Below the pieces are notes generated by a model, which saw only the letters and a program-made list of their open reading frames with translations, had not been told where the DNA came from and did not search any database. Of a stretch of DNA of 64,000 bases, positions 61,401-64,000 are shown one piece after another (the stretch's first letter is position 1; each line of letters begins with the position of its first letter). The position numbers and the translations under genes are program-made. The stretch lies in the NCBI GenBank assembly GCA_008360975.2, contig CM039211.1, positions 71,383,965 through 71,447,964 of the forward strand, in the 5' to 3' direction. The DNA is from Lichenostomus cassidix. Taxonomy: Eukaryota; Chordata; Aves; Passeriformes; Meliphagidae.

Positions 61401-62276
61401 AATGTTTCTGCACTCAGGAGGAATTCCCTGGCAAGAGGGAAAGCAGGAGCTCAGGTTTCCTGCCCCATGACAAGTTTCAGACCAGTTTGCCATTTTGCAA
61501 GGTGCTCTATCCAGCTTTACTATCAGGGTAATTAGGACATATGGACTTTCAGCTGAGATGGTTGTGCAGGGCTCCACTGAGCACTGAAATTTGGTCCCAT
61601 GCCAGTTTACATTAACTTGAAGATACGGCCTTCAGGTGATAAGTTGTTAGAGGCAACTTATTCCCATGGCACATGCAGTCCTGGCCATTAGCAGAAAATT
61701 TACTGCTATTGACTGGTATTATATTTCCAAAATTATATTTGTGTTACGAGATTAGTTATTGTAAATCATTTGAAACAGCCATATAAATACGTCTGGAGTG
61801 GTATGCTCTGGAAATCTAATCAATATGGTGTCACATTAAACAGTGAGGAACAGAAGAGTAAAGGAAAAGAGAAATAATTCTGTGTAACCATTGGAATCAT
61901 GGGGTGGATGTCACATAGAAAAACCAAATGTAAGTATAAAAATTTCTTCCTAGTAGTCAAGAGGCTGGGCTGGTCACTGACCTGACCTAATTTTCAACCC
62001 TTTGTTTGGCTGCCAACTTGTTAGACTTGTAGACTGCCACTGTTCCTTTCCTACAAACTTCCTCAGATTTACCAGAGGACATATATGAGGTCTGTGCCTG
62101 CTTTAGCTGAACTCAGGTAATGCTCAACTGCTGTGTAAAGTTTAGGATGTGGATTGTTCTGAGGATCATGGAGAGGAAACAATCAGAGCCACTGCCACAC
62201 TTCTGTCCCTTCACTGGGTATTTACAAACCTATGTTATGGAATTATAGCAAAAAGGAAGCCCTGAATACCCCTTTA
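58442..62276. other. Unique AT-rich noncoding sequence
   Basis: About 3.8 kb, strongly AT-rich, without a recognised repeat family or gene. The block 61600-61860 is a conserved-noncoding candidate. Open frames (up to 86 codons) have no motif. Confidence 0.45.
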
Positions 62277-62705
62277 GTCATAGAATCATAGAATAATTTA
62301 GGCTGGAAAATCCCTCCAAGACCTTCAAATCCAACCATTAACCTACCACTTCCAAGTCCATCTCTAAAACACTTCCCCAAGTGCCACAACCACACAGCTT
62401 TTAAATCCCCCCAGGGATGGAGATTTCACCACTGCCCTGAGCAGCTGTGACAGGGCTGGACAACCCTTTCCAGGAACAAATTTTCACTAATATCCAATCT
62501 AAACCTCCACTGGAGCAGCTTGAGACCATTTCCTCTCCTCCTGTCCCTGTTCCCTGGAGCACAGCCTGACCCCCCGGCTGTCCCCTCCTGTCAGCAGTTG
62601 TGCAGAGCCACAAGGTCTCCCTGAGCCTCCTTTTCTACACGCTGAGCTCCTTTCCAAGCTCCTTCAGCTGCTACTGGTGCTCCAGACCCTTCCCAGCTCA
62701 TCCAT
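62277..62705 (-). mobile_element. CR1 LINE 3' fragment, minus strand (about 430 bp)
   Basis: It opens with the inverted tail 'agtcatagaatcatagaataa', then 'taggctggaaaatccctccaa', 'caagtccatctctaaaacac', 'gatggagatttcaccactg', 'caaccctttccaggaacaa', 'ttcactaatatccaatctaa' and 'cctcctgtccctgttccctgg'. Clean tail and high similarity suggest a fairly young copy. GC-rich relative to its surroundings. Confidence 0.96.
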
Positions 62706-63125
62706 GTCACACATTTTCTGCCCTCCATAACTACTAATCTATCATATTACATATTTCTTGATAATTTAATTCTTCCCACCAAACCATCAATCCCTCAGCC
62801 GTGTCATTTTCATGGACCCCACAGCTGTTAAGCACTGCTTTGGTAGGGTCTTTTTATCTGATTACCAAGGGATCACAGATAGGATCATGGTCTCCCTCCT
62901 GCCATGGATGAGATGGAATGAGTGAAAATCCATAAAGAATCTGGATCTCAGCATTTGTATAAGAACCAGAGAGATGAGAGTTTGACATGAATACATTATC
63001 TTATATGCTCACTTGCTTGCTTCCTGGATCTTTGCTTCCACCAGGATCTTCACCTTCTTTCTGAGACTCATTTTTCCTTTATTCCCTCCTTTCAGGAATA
63101 CTTCCTTTTTCCCTTTTGCCTTCTT
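62706..63125. other. Unique noncoding sequence
   Basis: No recognised repeat or gene. Pyrimidine-rich toward its right edge, leading into the TTTC array. Confidence 0.45.
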
Positions 63126-63132
63126 TATTTTT

Positions 63133-63176
<44 letters not shown>

Positions 63177-63187
63177 TTTTTTTTTTA
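63126..63187. repeat. (CTTT)n microsatellite with poly-T end
   Basis: About 11 near-perfect CTTT units followed by a run of about 12 T. Frames on both strands through it (63013-63423 +, 63079-63282 -) are largely repeat translations. Confidence 0.96.
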
Positions 63188-63479
63188 AACATATATTTCT
63201 GTTTTATTTTGGTTTTAGAATCACCTTTTCTTCCCAAACACTCAGTCACCAGTTTTCCATTCTGTGTGAAGAAGCTCATCACACGAATAGGCTCCAGACT
63301 GGTGGATTTGTCTCATGTCTCCTAATTTACTGGAGGATTCAAGAAGTGCCACTTCTGTTCTGCCTAGGTGTTACCAAAATCTACAAGCAGACTGTGGCAG
63401 GTGTAGCTAGAAAGTGGCTGTAAGTTCAAAAGCTAATTTTGGGTATTGCCCAGACATGCATGAACGTGTGTGTGCGAGT

Positions 63480-63480
<1 letters not shown>
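63188..63480. other. Unique noncoding sequence
   Basis: No recognised element. It ends in a short GTGTGTG patch that leads into the AT array. Confidence 0.4.

Positions 63481-63520
<40 letters not shown>
63481..63520. repeat. (TA)n microsatellite
   Basis: About 19 uninterrupted AT/TA dinucleotides directly after GTGTGTGTGCGAGTGTG. The Tyr-Ile repeats in the overlapping frame are an artefact. Confidence 0.97.
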
Positions 63521-64000
63521 TCAATTTTTATCACCTGTATTCACAGTGCAAGACCTAGTTTTTTTCATCTATCACAACTGCCAATAGAAAAATATCAGAA
63601 TTTCATATCACAGAGGAAAAAAAAGGACCCCCAAAGAACACTGGGAGTTTATTCCTTTGAGAAAGATTGAAATAAGACATATAAATTTAAAATAAAGTAG
63701 AATTTATAGATATTTGAGATTGTGAAGGTTCAGTTTTCCACTCTGGACCAAATAGTAAAGGCAGTATAAGGTATAAATGGAACATTACCAGAAACAAATG
63801 GACCAGTTTAAATCCCTTCAAAGAAAAGCAAACAAAAAAAGATACATGTTTTATTAGCTCATACAGATGGCTCATGGGCTTTGGTCCGAGCTATAGCATA
63901 ACATTGCAAACTAGACCCAGATCTGCAAAGGTGCTGTGCACCAGCAGCATCCGTGGGTGCTAATAAAACCATGTGCTAGTGCAGAGACAGGAGGATGTGC
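63521..64000. other. Unique noncoding sequence to window end
   Basis: No recognised repeat or gene. The window ends in complex sequence with no sign of a truncated feature. Confidence 0.45.

Noticed and set aside
63013..63423. 136-codon frame with a hydrophobic Phe/Leu-rich stretch
   Set aside because: The hydrophobic part is the CTTT and poly-T array translated; the rest has no motif.

Overview
The window is vertebrate nuclear DNA, almost certainly from a bird and quite possibly a songbird. The main evidence is about 19 5'-truncated copies of the chicken-repeat-1 (CR1) LINE. Many end in the characteristic 3' octamer tail (ATTCTATG, or CATAGAAT when inverted) after a recognisable block with words such as 'cccagagaagctgtggctgcc' split across copies. 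There is also one compact solo LTR with a 6-bp target-site duplication, which points to an ERVK/ERV2-type avian retrovirus. The DNA is AT-rich and CpG-poor, as expected for a gene-poor part of an avian macrochromosome.

I find no protein-coding gene, tRNA or rRNA. The longest ATG-started open frames (156 codons at 36955-37425 and 153 codons at 40336-40797, both +) show no domain I recognise, and most long frames are translations of simple repeats or CR1. I read the window as intergenic DNA (gene desert) or one long intron.

Layout. 0-6 kb: unique sequence with a GT-rich tract (0.7-0.9 kb), a small CpG cluster (3.1 kb) and a 720-bp polypyrimidine array (3.68-4.40 kb). 6-20 kb: CR1-rich, mostly + strand, with the solo LTR at 10.1-10.36 kb and a minus-strand CR1 with reverse-transcriptase remnants at 19.0-19.45 kb. 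20-32 kb: mostly unique sequence, with an AT microsatellite at 23.2 kb and a CR1 at 24.1 kb. 32-45 kb: scattered CR1 tails, A-rich, GT-rich and TA/TG simple repeats, a palindromic hormone-receptor-like site (43.87 kb) and a CR1 whose tail became an ATTCT/ATTCC array (44.67 kb). 45-54 kb: mostly unique. 54.2-55.5 kb: a CR1 whose octamer tail has expanded to about 67 units over 542 bp, the most unusual structure here. 55.5-64 kb: mostly unique, with one CR1 (62.3 kb) and two microsatellites.

No genes work together here. Any function would be regulatory. Several unique blocks have the look of conserved noncoding elements (homeodomain and octamer-like words, high complexity), but this is inference and needs an alignment. 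No previously undescribed gene system is visible. The best leads are the expanded CR1 tail, the complete solo LTR promoter, the internally deleted CR1 and the polypyrimidine array.
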